Positions 35,185-43,896 are shown, counted from the stretch's first letter. The stretch: 49,657 bases of DNA from Rhodobiaceae bacterium (GCA_020441995.1 JAGRLC010000074.1:1-49657); one strand, 5' to 3'. The notes: generated from the letters alone by a model not told the origin. Program-made: numbers and translations.

Positions 35185-35601
35185 GGCACATCTCCATCCA
35201 TTTCGGTGCGCCGGCTGTTTGCTGGCCGCATCGGCCGCCGCATTCCGCACGCATTCTGATCATCTTGCAGGCTGTCCGGGTGTTCCCGTGAGGAAAACAT
35301 CGGGCATTTGCCGTTTTCTGTCCGCCGCTGCGCATGACCGCACCCTGACGGGTTCTTGTGGCAAACGCATAACGCGCGGGCGCTGGCGCCTGCGTTGCGC
35401 GGCTTATAAGGGAGGGCGGCACGACAAGTCAACGCGCCATGCCCCTTCTTGAGGGTGGAATCGCACTTCTTTCGCTCCGATCACGCAAAGCGTGGCGATT
35501 CTCACTTGTCGGTGAAAGCTCCGCGAGAACCGGTGCAGTTTGCCAAAGAGTGGTTACCTAATGTCCCTGAGATGCTACTTGGGCTGAAGGATCGGGATCA
35601 G
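35185..35601. other. Intergenic region with rpmH leader and compound hairpin
   Basis: No gene is seen here beyond the rpmH promoter and its leader (about 35185-35397). To the right, before the TVP38 gene, GAATCGC (35458-35464) pairs with GCGATTC (35495-35501), and between them CACGC (35482-35486) and GCGTG (35490-35494) form a small hairpin. The compound structure could be a regulatory site for either divergent transcript. The frame of the TVP38 gene is open through part of it (from 35449), so its start is uncertain. Confidence 0.5.
35404..35432 (-). promoter_or_regulatory. Sigma70-type promoter of rpmH operon
   Basis: On the minus strand TTGACT (35432-35427) is followed after exactly 17 bases by TTATAA (35409-35404), a near-consensus housekeeping promoter. 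Transcription would start near 35397 and leave a 5' leader of about 210 bases before rpmH. A strong promoter is expected for a ribosomal protein operon. Confidence 0.8.
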
Positions 35602-36426
35602 ATGACGATGCGCGAAGTGACCGGAACATCGGACTATAAAACCGGAGATACACCCTCGCCCAGGCGCAGCCTTGTCAGGCGGCTGGCGCCGGTCGCGGTT
35701 ATTGCCGCGCTCATGGCTCTGGTCTTCGCAACGGGTTTGCACAACTATCTCTCGCTGACCGCACTGGCCGAAAACCGCGCCCTGCTGGGCGAATATGTTG
35801 CAAGTCACATGGGCCTGTCGGTGCTGATCTTTGCCGCCGCCTATATTGTCGCCGTTGTGCTGTCTCTGCCCGGCGCGACGATCCTGACAATTGCCGGCGG
35901 GCTGCTCTTCGGCTGGTTCTGGGGCGGAACCGTATCGGTTCTTGCCGCGACGGCTGGCGCCCTGGGCGTATTTCTCGTTGCCCGCTCGGCTTTCGGCAGC
36001 GCGCTGACGGCCCGTGCTGGGCCGTGGCTGGACAAGCTTGCCGCCGGTTTTCGCGAGGATGCGTTCAATTACCTCCTGTTTTTGCGTCTTGCGCCGATCT
36101 TTCCCTTCTGGCTGGTCAATCTCGCGCCGGCCATGCTCGGGGTGAAACCCTCGACCTATCTGATCGCGACGCTGGTTGGTATCATTCCCGGCACGTTCAC
36201 GTATTCGGTGGTGGGGGCGGGCCTCGACAGTGTGATCGAGGCGCAGCGCGCGGCGTGCGGCGGCGCGGAAACCTGCGCGTTCGACCTCAGCGTTTCTTCC
36301 CTGGTAACACCGCAGATCATTGCCGCTTTCGTATTGCTGGCCCTGCTGGCGCTGATACCACCCGTTGCAAAGCGCTTTCTTGCCCGCAAAGGTAAGCCTG
36401 ATAACACCAGCAACGCTGCCGGCTGA
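35602..36426 (+). CDS. TVP38/TMEM64 family membrane protein
   Basis: A polytopic DedA-superfamily (SNARE-associated) protein, thought in that superfamily to move lipids or ions across the membrane. From ATG 35602 it has 274 residues: a first helix (about residues 25-45), the conserved block VVLSLPGATILTIAGGLLFG, then FLVARSAFG, FNYLLFLRLAPIFPFWLVN and ATLVGIIPGTFTY, with a C-terminal helix. These are the family hallmarks. The frame is open from 35449, but no helix is gained. A MerA-like flavoprotein gene follows after 40 bases; the two are known as a fused protein in other bacteria, so they probably work together. Confidence 0.87.
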   Translation: MTMREVTGTSDYKTGDTPSPRRSLVRRLAPVAVIAALMALVFATGLHNYLSLTALAENRALLGEYVASHMGLSVLIFAAAYIVAVVLSLPGATILTIAGGLLFGWFWGGTVSVLAATAGALGVFLVARSAFGSALTARAGPWLDKLAAGFREDAFNYLLFLRLAPIFPFWLVNLAPAMLGVKPSTYLIATLVGIIPGTFTYSVVGAGLDSVIEAQRAACGGAETCAFDLSVSSLVTPQIIAAFVLLALLALIPPVAKRFLARKGKPDNTSNAAG

Positions 36427-36466
36427 GATTCGGCGCGGGATCCTGGAAGACCACCGGAAAAAGATC

Positions 36467-37891
36467 ATGAGTGAAACCATCAAGACCGATATCTGCGTCA
36501 TCGGCGGCGGGTCGGGCGGGCTTTCCGTCGCCGCCGCGGCGGCCGCCTTCGGGGTGCCGGTTGTGCTTGTCGAGAAAGGCAAGATGGGCGGCGACTGCCT
36601 GAACTATGGCTGCGTCCCCTCAAAGGCGCTGATCGCGGCGGGCAAGCGTGCCCACGCCATGCGCACGGCAGCCAAGTTCGGCAGCACCAATGCCCGCCCG
36701 CGCGTCAATTACGAAGCCGTGCACGACCATGTCCACGGCGTCATCGCGGCAATTGCCCCCAACGATTCCGTCGAGCGCTTCACCGGCATGGGTGTGCGGG
36801 TCATCAAGGCGGCGGCCCGCTTCATCAATCGCAACACCGTCGAGGCGGGCAATGTCACCATCCGAGCCCGCCGCTTCGTCATTGCCACGGGGTCTTCGCC
36901 GATGGTTCCGCCCATTCCGGGGCTGGACAAGGTGCGCTTTCTCACCAACGAGACCTTCTTCGATCTCAAGGAGCGCCCCGAGCATCTTATGATCATTGGC
37001 GGCGGGCCCATCGGCATGGAGCTGGCGCAGGCCTCCAGGCGTCTCGGGTCCGAGGTCACCGTGCTGGAAGCCTTTCAGCCGCTTGGCAAGGACGATCCCG
37101 AACTGGCGCGGATCGTGCTCGACCGGGTCGCCGAGGAAGGCGTCGAGGTGCGCGGCGGCGCCAAGGTTGCCGGTGTGCGCCGCGTCAAGGCGGGCATTGA
37201 ACTGACCATCGAGACCGAAGCCGGTGAGGAAAAGATCGTCGGCTCGCACCTGCTCGTTGCCGCGGGCCGCAAGGCAAACGTCGAAGGCCTCGGGCTCGAC
37301 GAAGCAGGCATCAAGCACGACAAGCGCGGCATCAAGGTAAGCAAGGGGCTGAAGACGTCCAACCGGCGCGTCTATGCCATTGGCGATGTCACTGGCGGGC
37401 TGCAATTCACCCATGTGGCCAACTATCACGCGGGGCTGGTAATCCGGAACGCACTGTTCCGGCTCCCTGTAAAAGTGGAGACCGCCCACATTCCCTGGGC
37501 GACCTATACCGATCCCGAACTTGCCCATGTCGGCATGAGCGAGGTGGACGCACGCGAGAAAAAGAAGCACATCCACGTGCTGCGCTGGCCCTATGCGGAG
37601 AACGACCGCGCCCAGGCCGAACGCGAGACCAGCGGCTTCATCAAGGTCGTGACCGACGCGAAGGGCCGCATTCTGGGCGCGACGATTGCCGGTGCCCATG
37701 CCGGGGAACTGATCCAGATGTGGGGCTTCGCAATTCTCAACAAGATGAAGATCGGCGCCATGACGTCATTCGTCTCGCCCTATCCGACCCTGACGGAAAT
37801 CGGCAAACGCGCCGCGATAAATTACTATAAGCCGAGCCTGAGCAATCCCTGGCTGCAGCGCGCGATCCGCTTCGTGCGCTGGCTGGGTTAA
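36467..37891 (+). CDS. MerA-like FAD-dependent pyridine nucleotide-disulfide oxidoreductase
   Basis: A 474-residue flavoprotein of the lipoamide dehydrogenase / mercuric reductase class. It has an FAD motif GGGSGG (13-18), a redox-active pair Cys44 and Cys49 (GGDCLNYGCVPSK), an NAD(P) motif GGGPIGMELAQ and the second FAD block VYAIGDV. The C-terminal dimer domain has SPYPTLTE (437-444), where the catalytic His of the His-Glu dyad is Tyr439, as in MerA-like rather than lipoamide dehydrogenases. There is no N-terminal metal-binding domain and no C-terminal Cys pair, so mercury reduction is unlikely. ATG 36467 follows GGAAAAAG. The TVP38 partner upstream supports a shared membrane role of unknown substrate. 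Confidence 0.9.
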   Translation: MSETIKTDICVIGGGSGGLSVAAAAAAFGVPVVLVEKGKMGGDCLNYGCVPSKALIAAGKRAHAMRTAAKFGSTNARPRVNYEAVHDHVHGVIAAIAPNDSVERFTGMGVRVIKAAARFINRNTVEAGNVTIRARRFVIATGSSPMVPPIPGLDKVRFLTNETFFDLKERPEHLMIIGGGPIGMELAQASRRLGSEVTVLEAFQPLGKDDPELARIVLDRVAEEGVEVRGGAKVAGVRRVKAGIELTIETEAGEEKIVGSHLLVAAGRKANVEGLGLDEAGIKHDKRGIKVSKGLKTSNRRVYAIGDVTGGLQFTHVANYHAGLVIRNALFRLPVKVETAHIPWATYTDPELAHVGMSEVDAREKKKHIHVLRWPYAENDRAQAERETSGFIKVVTDAKGRILGATIAGAHAGELIQMWGFAILNKMKIGAMTSFVSPYPTLTEIGKRAAINYYKPSLSNPWLQRAIRFVRWLG

Positions 37892-37924
37892 ATCTGCGCA
37901 AAAAGCCGCCACAGGAAGGAAGCA

Positions 37925-39442
37925 GTGGACGACAACGGCACGCAAACCACAGGAGTTGATGACGCGGAGCCCCGCCGTCCGCCGCGCGGCATGGGGCTGT
38001 CCGCCAAGCTGCTGGTGCTGACGATCCTGTTCGTCATGCTGTCGGAAGTGCTGATCTTCGTGCCGTCGATGGCGAATTTCCGCGTCACTTGGCTCAACGA
38101 CAAGCTCAACCAGGCCCGCCTTGCCGCCAACGTGTTCGAGGCCGCCCCCGATGCCATGGTGCCGCCGGACCTGCAGCGCGAAATTCTCGATTCCATCGGC
38201 GCGCTGACGCTGGCGCTCAAGCGGGGCGACCGCCGCCAGTTTCTGGCGATCTCCGACATGCCGGCCAAGGTCGACAAGGATATCGATCTGCGCGCGCCCG
38301 GCGCGGTCGATTCGATCATGGCCGCTTTCGACACGCTGGCGGCACCAACGGGCCGGGTCTTGCGGCTGATGGGCGATACGAACAAGTCCGGCGCGATGGT
38401 GGAAGCCGTGATCGCCGAGGGGCCCTTGCGCAAGGCCATGATCGGCTATGCGACCAACATCCTCAGCCTGTCGATCCTGATCTCGGTATTCACCGCGGCC
38501 CTGGTCTATTTGAGCCTCAATTCCTTGCTGGTGCGCCCGATGCGCCGGCTGACCGGCAAGATGGTGGCCTTCAGCGGCAATCCGGAAGACGCCCGCCACA
38601 TCATTCATCCCTCGCGCCGCCGCGACGAGGTCGGCATTGCCGAACGCGAGCTTGAGGCCATGCAGCGCCAGATCGCGGGAACGTTGCAGCAGAAGAACCA
38701 CCTTGCGGCCCTCGGGCTTGCCGTCAGCAAGATCAATCACGACCTGCGCAACCTGCTGTCCGCGGCGCAGCTGATCGGCGACCGGGTCGGCGCCATCAAG
38801 GACCCGGCGGTGCAGCGCTTTGCGCCGCGGCTCGTTGCGACGCTGGACCGCGCCATCGAGTTCTGCACCAACACCTTGCGTTACGGGCGCGCCCAGGAGG
38901 CGCCGCCGGAACGCAGCAGGTTCGCGTTGCGCGAGCTCGCCGCCGAGGCCGGCGAGACGCTGCTGATCGACGGCAGCGATGGCATCGCCTTCGTCAACGC
39001 GGTTGATACCGGTCTCCAGGTCGATGCCGACCGCGACCAGTTGTTCCGTGTGCTGATGAATCTCGCCCGCAATGCCCGCCAGGCCCTGGCGACGCGCGGC
39101 GATATCGACGAAAAGACGGATTACATCCGCATCGATGCCCGCCGCGACGGCACCACCGTCACCGTGGCGGTATCTGATACCGGTCCCGGCGTGCCGCCTG
39201 CCGCGCGCGCCAAGCTGTTCCAGGCGTTCGCCGGTTCCGCCCGTCCCGGCGGCACCGGGCTCGGGCTGGCGATCGCGGCGGAACTCGTGCGCGCCCATGG
39301 CGGCGAGCTGCACCTTGTCGAAAGCGCCATGGGCGCGGTGTTTGAATTCACGATCCCCGACCGCATCCCCGACATTGCGTCCGCGCGCAAGGCGGGCGCG
39401 AAGGAAAACGGCAGGGCGGCATCCGGACGGCAGGCCGGATAA
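37925..39442 (+). CDS. Orphan membrane sensor histidine kinase
   Basis: A 505-residue histidine kinase. It has a first membrane helix (about 28-48), a periplasmic sensor region of about 125 residues, a second helix (about 177-198), a HAMP-like linker (199-255), a dimerisation domain with phospho-acceptor His272 (INHDLRNLLS) and an ATPase domain with Asn383 (N box), DTGPG (418-422) and GTGLGL (443-448). The start is GTG after AGGAAGGAAGC. No response regulator gene is adjacent. It follows the TVP38 and flavoprotein genes by 33 bases and may sense a signal tied to them; that is inference. Confidence 0.9.
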   Translation: MDDNGTQTTGVDDAEPRRPPRGMGLSAKLLVLTILFVMLSEVLIFVPSMANFRVTWLNDKLNQARLAANVFEAAPDAMVPPDLQREILDSIGALTLALKRGDRRQFLAISDMPAKVDKDIDLRAPGAVDSIMAAFDTLAAPTGRVLRLMGDTNKSGAMVEAVIAEGPLRKAMIGYATNILSLSILISVFTAALVYLSLNSLLVRPMRRLTGKMVAFSGNPEDARHIIHPSRRRDEVGIAERELEAMQRQIAGTLQQKNHLAALGLAVSKINHDLRNLLSAAQLIGDRVGAIKDPAVQRFAPRLVATLDRAIEFCTNTLRYGRAQEAPPERSRFALRELAAEAGETLLIDGSDGIAFVNAVDTGLQVDADRDQLFRVLMNLARNARQALATRGDIDEKTDYIRIDARRDGTTVTVAVSDTGPGVPPAARAKLFQAFAGSARPGGTGLGLAIAAELVRAHGGELHLVESAMGAVFEFTIPDRIPDIASARKAGAKENGRAASGRQAG

Positions 39443-39495
39443 GGCGCCTTTGCATAAAGAGTGACGTGAAGAGCGCCGCTTTGCGCAATCGCCTC

Positions 39496-39524
39496 TTGAA
39501 ATACGCGTCGGCTACCGCTAGACA
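39496..39524 (+). promoter_or_regulatory. Candidate promoter of tRNA-Arg
   Basis: TTGAAA (39496-39501) and TAGACA (39519-39524) are spaced by 17 bases and would start transcription near 39531, just before the tRNA. The -10 match is moderate; the position relative to the tRNA is the main support. Confidence 0.5.
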
Positions 39525-39535
39525 ACCGGCTCCGC

Positions 39536-39612
39536 GCGCCCGTAGCTCAGCTGGATAGAGCACCAGACTACGAATCTGGGGGTCAGAGGTTCGAATCCTT
39601 TCGGGCGCGCCA
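39536..39612 (+). tRNA. tRNA-Arg (anticodon ACG)
   Basis: The acceptor stem GCGCCCG (39536-39542) pairs with CGGGCGC (39602-39608), followed by discriminator G and an encoded CCA. The D arm has GCTCAGCTGGATAGAGC, the anticodon stem is CCAGA/TCTGG with loop CTACGAA, giving anticodon ACG, and the T arm has GGTTCGAATCC. The 77-base cloverleaf is complete. It should read CGN arginine codons after deamination of the wobble A. Confidence 0.96.
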
Positions 39613-39680
39613 TTTCCTTTATACGTTTTGAGCTTCCATTTTCGCGCATGGCATCTCCGGAGCCCGCTCCGGCGGATGGA

Positions 39681-40667
39681 TCAGTCGCGGAAATTCTTGC
39701 CCAGCGTATCTGCAACGAACGCGCCGCGCTCGCCCATCGGGCGGTCGCGGCCGATGGTTGAATCCTCCGCCGTCTGGTGTTCGATTGCCGCGTTGATTTC
39801 GGCGCCGAAGATGATCGCGAACGAGGAGATGAACAGCCAGATCAGCAGGCCGATCACCGCGCCCAGCGAGCCGTACGTCGCGGTGTAGTCGCCCCAGTTC
39901 GAAAGGTAGAATGCAAACGCGGCGGAGCCTGCAAACCACATCAGTGTGGCGGCAAGCGAGCCAGGCGTGATCCACTGCCATTTTGCCGGCTTGCGGTTTG
40001 GTCCGAAGCGGTAGAGGAGCGAAACGGCGATATTCAGCAAGACGAACATGGTCAGCGGAACGGCGGCTCCCCCGATGAAGGTGAAAGTCCCGAATGTGAC
40101 GAGCGTCAGCACGATCGGCGCAACGACAACCACGTTGAGGGCCACGATACTGAAAGCGATGCCGGAAACGGTGAAGATGAGGGACATCGCGACCTGACGC
40201 AGAAAAGGGCGTGATTCCGTTTCGCCATAGGCGATGTTCATGGCCTCGAACATGGCTCGCACAGCGTTGTTCGTACTCCATATCGACAAGACCAGCGACA
40301 CGGCAAAAGACAGGCTGAGGGCATTGCGCGGAACCTGCGCTATGCGGGTAAGTTCATCGCGCATAAGCTCCAGGCTTTGCCCGGGCACAATGCCGGCGAG
40401 CAGATCGAGCTGGGCGGGTATGGATGTCACATCGGTCAGCAGGCCATAGATCGAAACGAATGCAACCATCGTCGGCAGCATGGCCAGCATCGCGTAGAAG
40501 GCCACGCCCGCGGATGTCAGGCTGATGCGGTGGTCGCCGATACGGTTCCACAGACGCAGCGCGATATCGCGCCATCCCGGAAACGGGATGGCGGAGGGCC
40601 TGCGTGCATCGCGGCCGAGAAGGGCCGCTTCATCGGAATCGCTTTTTTCAGGCCGGCTTTGAGACAT
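39681..40667 (-). CDS. YihY/BrkB family inner-membrane protein
   Basis: A 328-residue polytopic protein of the YihY family (formerly mislabelled RNase BN). It has a cytoplasmic N-terminus, about six membrane helices, and the family signature segments HRISLTSAGVAFYAMLAM, FAVSLVLSIWSTNNAVRAMF and YGSLGAVIGLLIWLFISSFA followed by IIFGAEINA. Function is not established in the family; roles in transport or virulence have been proposed. It is convergent with tRNA-Arg and its C-terminus is hydrophilic. Confidence 0.93.
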   Translation of the reverse strand: MSQSRPEKSDSDEAALLGRDARRPSAIPFPGWRDIALRLWNRIGDHRISLTSAGVAFYAMLAMLPTMVAFVSIYGLLTDVTSIPAQLDLLAGIVPGQSLELMRDELTRIAQVPRNALSLSFAVSLVLSIWSTNNAVRAMFEAMNIAYGETESRPFLRQVAMSLIFTVSGIAFSIVALNVVVVAPIVLTLVTFGTFTFIGGAAVPLTMFVLLNIAVSLLYRFGPNRKPAKWQWITPGSLAATLMWFAGSAAFAFYLSNWGDYTATYGSLGAVIGLLIWLFISSFAIIFGAEINAAIEHQTAEDSTIGRDRPMGERGAFVADTLGKNFRD

Positions 40668-40711
40668 GAATTTTATTGTAGTTTCGATTTGAGATTGCGA
40701 CGGCGGTTATA

Positions 40712-40729
40712 CGATGGTTCTCACCATCG
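40712..40729. repeat. 7-bp palindrome upstream of YihY-type gene
   Basis: CGATGGT (40712-40718) and ACCATCG (40723-40729) form a perfect inverted repeat with a four-base loop TCTC, located 45 bases before the YihY-type start and upstream of the small membrane protein gene on the other strand. It may be an operator or a transcript hairpin; there is no further evidence. Confidence 0.4.
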
Positions 40730-40904
40730 CCTTAGCCAACGGCATGGCCGCACCGCCAGTTCCATGAAGCCGGAAGTGCTGCGCGTTGCCGCGCATGGAA
40801 CCCGGGTGCATTCAAAAGCGTTTCTTCAAGACAAGCAATTACCCGCTCCGCTCAGGCGGTGCGGGTGACAAGGCATGAAAATTTCAGCCAGGAAAGGACA
40901 GACA

Positions 40905-41036
40905 ATGACAATCAAGGCGGACAAAATCGACGCCCGGCAGGGTGACCGCAAAAAGGAAAACCTGAGAGTTCTGATTGCCTCGGCCGTGGTTCTGATCATT
41001 GCCGTTGCAATGGGTGGCATTTTCCTGGCCGCCTGA
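40905..41036 (+). CDS. Small single-pass membrane protein, 43 residues
   Basis: A short frame encodes MTIKADKIDARQGDRKKENL then one hydrophobic helix (about 21-42, RVLIASAVVLIIAVAMGGIF) ending LAA. A strong ribosome site, AGGAAAGGACAGACA, precedes ATG 40905; an in-frame ATG at 40875 would add 10 residues but would place that site inside the gene. The charged N-terminus followed by a clean transmembrane helix and an immediate stop is typical of real small membrane proteins. I do not recognise the family. It lies alone between the divergent YihY-type gene and pabB. Confidence 0.7.
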   Translation: MTIKADKIDARQGDRKKENLRVLIASAVVLIIAVAMGGIFLAA

Positions 41037-41250
41037 CGGCGAGCGGCGGACACCATGCGATACTGAACCCGGCAGGAAAGGTTTTTGCTTTTTCTTCGTA
41101 TAGTCTGCCATGAAACAGCTTCTTTCGAAGTGGGATCAGGCAATCCCTTGCCGGTCGACCTGAACCGCACGATGCGATAGCAGAAGGCGGCGTGATTTTC
41201 TCCTGTCCGCATCCGGCGGGATGGGATAACAGCGGCGCTCATGGACCTGT

Positions 41251-42441
41251 GTGGCAGGTTCCATTCCCGGTCGCCGTAACAGGTCTTTGCCGTTGATTGC
41301 CAATACCGACAAGCAGGTGGTGTTCGACCGCGGGCCGCTGGCGGGCGGGACGGCCTTTGTCATGCCGGAGACAATCATCTGTGCTGTCACGCCCGAAGAG
41401 GTCGCGCCGGCCTTTGCCGCACTGGAGCATGCAAGGCGGAATGGCAAATGGCTTGCCGGTTACGCGAGCTTCGAGCTTGGCTATCTGCTGACAGGACGCC
41501 TGCGCCCCCTGCTGCCGTCCTTGCGGCCCGAGCCACTGCTGCTGTTTGGCGTTTTCGATGCGCCGCGTCCGGCAGAGCCTTTTCGTGCGAGGGGAGGCGA
41601 ACCCAACGCCGGGTTCTCCGCTTTCCAGCCCGGCTGGGATTTTGATCGCTACCGCGATGCGTTCGGCCGCGTTCACGCATATATCGGCGCTGGCGACATC
41701 TATCAGGCGAACCTGACCTTCCCCCTCACGGCCGAAGCCCACGGCACGCCGGCGGCGCTTTATGTCGCGCTCGCCGCGCATCAGCCGGTCCCCCATGGCG
41801 CATTTGTCGACCTCGGCGGACCGGTGCTGCTGTCGCGGTCACCGGAGAGCTTCTTTCGGATCAGCGCTACTGGCGAAATCGAGACGCGCCCGATGAAGGG
41901 AACGCAGCTGCGTTCCCAGAACGCGGCAACAGATGCCGGGCGGCGGGCGTGGCTCGCCGCCGACCCCAAGAACCGTGCCGAGAACCTGATGATCGTGGAT
42001 CTCCTGCGCAACGATCTCTCCCGCGTGGCTGAGGTCGGTTCGGTGCGCGTGCCGGAGCTTTTCACCGTGGAAACCTTTGCCACGGTCCATCAGATGACCT
42101 CGCGTATCGTGGCGCAGCTGCGCGCGGGCTGGTCGCTCGATAGCCTCTTCGCGGCGCTGTTCCCCTGCGGCTCGGTGACCGGCGCGCCGAAGATCCGGGC
42201 AATGGAGATCATCCGTGAGCTTGAGCCGGAGGCGCGGGGCGCTTATTGCGGAGCGATCGGCTGGGTTTCGCCGGACGGTGCTATGGAGTTCAACGTTGCG
42301 ATCCGCACGCTGGTTCTGCCCGGGGACGGCAGCGTACGGCTCAACGTCGGCGGCGGCATCGTCCACGATTCGACAGCGCAGGCGGAATATGAGGAAGCCC
42401 TATGGAAAGCGCGCTTCGCAACCTCACTGAGCGCGAGCTGA
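41251..42441 (+). CDS. pabB: Aminodeoxychorismate synthase component I
   Basis: PabB aminates chorismate to 4-amino-4-deoxychorismate for folate synthesis. The 396-residue product contains the chorismate-binding core: ETRPMKGT, KNRAENLMIVDLLRNDLSRV, VHQMTSRIVAQL and PCGSVTGAPKIRAMEII. The N-terminal TrpE-like region is shorter than in enterobacterial PabB. Position 41251 is GTG with no strong ribosome site; TTG 41287 is an alternative. The gene overlaps pabC by 40 bases in another frame, so the two are certainly coupled. Confidence 0.92.
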   Translation: MAGSIPGRRNRSLPLIANTDKQVVFDRGPLAGGTAFVMPETIICAVTPEEVAPAFAALEHARRNGKWLAGYASFELGYLLTGRLRPLLPSLRPEPLLLFGVFDAPRPAEPFRARGGEPNAGFSAFQPGWDFDRYRDAFGRVHAYIGAGDIYQANLTFPLTAEAHGTPAALYVALAAHQPVPHGAFVDLGGPVLLSRSPESFFRISATGEIETRPMKGTQLRSQNAATDAGRRAWLAADPKNRAENLMIVDLLRNDLSRVAEVGSVRVPELFTVETFATVHQMTSRIVAQLRAGWSLDSLFAALFPCGSVTGAPKIRAMEIIRELEPEARGAYCGAIGWVSPDGAMEFNVAIRTLVLPGDGSVRLNVGGGIVHDSTAQAEYEEALWKARFATSLSAS

Positions 42442-43049
42442 ATAGCCTTGAGCTGATCGAGACCTTCCGGTTTTCACCCGATGAGGGCTTCGTGCGGCTC
42501 GCGATGCATTTGCGCCGCATGGAGAAAAGCGCCGCCGCGTTCAAGATTTCATTTGATCGCGATGACGCGCTGCGGGTGCTGAAGCGGGTTGGCGGCGAGA
42601 CGGCTTTGCGCGTGCGCCTGTCGCTGAAGGCTGCGGGCGAGTTCATGGCTCTGACCGCCCCCCTCGCGCCCAACCCGCCGCTTTGGCGGTTCATCGTTTC
42701 CACGGCGCGGCTCGATCCCGCGGACCCCTGGTTGCGCCACAAGACCAGCCGCCGCGCGCGCTATGACGATGCGCGAGCAAACCTGCCGGCAGGTGTCGAC
42801 GAAGCCGTTTTCTGCAACATCGAAGGGCGGCTGTGCGAGGGCGCCATCACCAATGTTTTCATCGAGCGCGGCGGCCGCCTTCTGACGCCTGAACGCGACG
42901 CGGGGCTGCTGCCCGGCGTGCTGCGCGAAGACTTGTTGGCGGACGGTCGTGCTGAAGAGGCGGATCTGACACTTGATGATCTCGCCGGCGCCGATGCGGT
43001 TTTCCTTGGAAATTCGCTGCGCGGATTGATCCCCGCGCGGGCGGCTTGA
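42402..43049 (+). CDS. pabC: Aminodeoxychorismate lyase (class IV aminotransferase fold)
   Basis: PabC splits aminodeoxychorismate to 4-aminobenzoate and pyruvate, the step after PabB. The 215-residue PLP enzyme has the Lys that binds PLP in RHKTSRRARYD, the NIEGRLCEGAITNVFIE block and the cofactor phosphate region LLPGVLREDLL. It is shorter than E. coli PabC at the N-terminus. It starts inside the 3' end of pabB (40-base overlap), and the pair may form a complex, as is known from fused PabBC proteins. Confidence 0.88.
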   Translation: MESALRNLTERELNSLELIETFRFSPDEGFVRLAMHLRRMEKSAAAFKISFDRDDALRVLKRVGGETALRVRLSLKAAGEFMALTAPLAPNPPLWRFIVSTARLDPADPWLRHKTSRRARYDDARANLPAGVDEAVFCNIEGRLCEGAITNVFIERGGRLLTPERDAGLLPGVLREDLLADGRAEEADLTLDDLAGADAVFLGNSLRGLIPARAA

Positions 43050-43071
43050 AGATCTATGGAACGAAATACGC

Positions 43072-43086
43072 CCTGATAGAATCAGG
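43072..43086. terminator. Small hairpin between convergent pabC and pentapeptide gene
   Basis: CCTGAT (43072-43077) and ATCAGG (43081-43086) form a six-base stem with a three-base loop, 23 bases after pabC. A T-rich tract (TTCTTTTAT, about 43100) follows at a distance. It is weak for an intrinsic terminator and is listed for its position only. Confidence 0.35.
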
Positions 43087-43158
43087 ACGCCTGTTCCCTT
43101 CTTTTATGGCCGCATCGTTTTCGTGAATAACCGGCATCCAGTTTTCCGCAACGAGGCT

Positions 43159-43896
43159 CTAGTCCTCGCAGAACCATTTTTCCGGTGCAGTGACGCCGTC
43201 TGGGAGCTTCGTCGCGTCATTGCCGCAGGCAAGTGCCACCTGTTCCGTTTTCAGGCCCTTCACGCCGCTGAGATCGAGATCCTCAAGGTCGGTGCGATAG
43301 AGATAGGCCCCGGTCCAGTCCGAGCCGGCAAGTTTCGCGCCCTTGAAGGAGGCGCGCGCGACAATCGCGTAGTTCAGGTCCGCGTTGGTGAGATCGGCAT
43401 CGTCGAATGTGCCGCGAATGGCGTCGATCTTGGCGAGGTTGGCGCCGCTGAGATTCGCGCCTGAAAAATTCGCGCGCGGCAGGCCTGCGCGCGACAGGTC
43501 GGCGCCCGAGAAATTCGCGGCGGAAAAATTGCCGCGGTAGAACTCGGCATAGGCGAGATCGCTTCCGCTGGCGTCCACGCCGGACATGTTGGTGCGTGAG
43601 CCGGAGGTCTTGTGCATGGAAACACCGGTCATGACCGCGTCCTTCAGTGAAGCGTAGGTCAGGTTCGCCTCGTCAAGCACGGCGCCCTGAAGCTTTGCTC
43701 CGCTGAGGTCGGTGCTGGTCAGATTCGCGCCCGTTAGCTTGGCGCCGGTCATGTCCGAGCCCGAGATGACGATCAGTTTCTTCTCGCACCCGGTCCAGTC
43801 GACACCCGGCTTCGCACCATCGCCGCAGCCGGCCAGAACGGGGCCTGTCAGCATTGTTGCGGAGCCGAAAAGAAACACAGCGATCAACCGGTTCAT
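43159..43896 (-). CDS. Exported pentapeptide-repeat protein
   Basis: From ATG 43896 (preceded by GGAGGG) the 245-residue product has a signal sequence MNRLIAVFLFGSATMLTGPV with a lipobox-like LAGC, so it may be a periplasmic lipoprotein. Most of the rest is pentapeptide repeats, A(D/N)LxX, for example TGAKLTGANLTSTDLSGAKL and FSGADLSRAGLPRANFSGAN, which would form a right-handed quadrilateral beta helix. Two Cys before the repeats (GC, TGC) and two near the C-terminus (ALACG, FCED) could form disulfides. Many family members are cytoplasmic, so export is notable. Function unknown. Confidence 0.87.
   Translation of the reverse strand: MNRLIAVFLFGSATMLTGPVLAGCGDGAKPGVDWTGCEKKLIVISGSDMTGAKLTGANLTSTDLSGAKLQGAVLDEANLTYASLKDAVMTGVSMHKTSGSRTNMSGVDASGSDLAYAEFYRGNFSAANFSGADLSRAGLPRANFSGANLSGANLAKIDAIRGTFDDADLTNADLNYAIVARASFKGAKLAGSDWTGAYLYRTDLEDLDLSGVKGLKTEQVALACGNDATKLPDGVTAPEKWFCED

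Noticed and set aside
36467-37891. Annotation as mercuric reductase MerA
   Set aside because: The N-terminal heavy-metal domain and the C-terminal Cys pair are missing, and no mer genes are near.
39536-39612. tRNA-Arg as integration site of a mobile element
   Set aside because: No integrase, no duplicated tRNA 3' end and no change in gene character is seen on either side.
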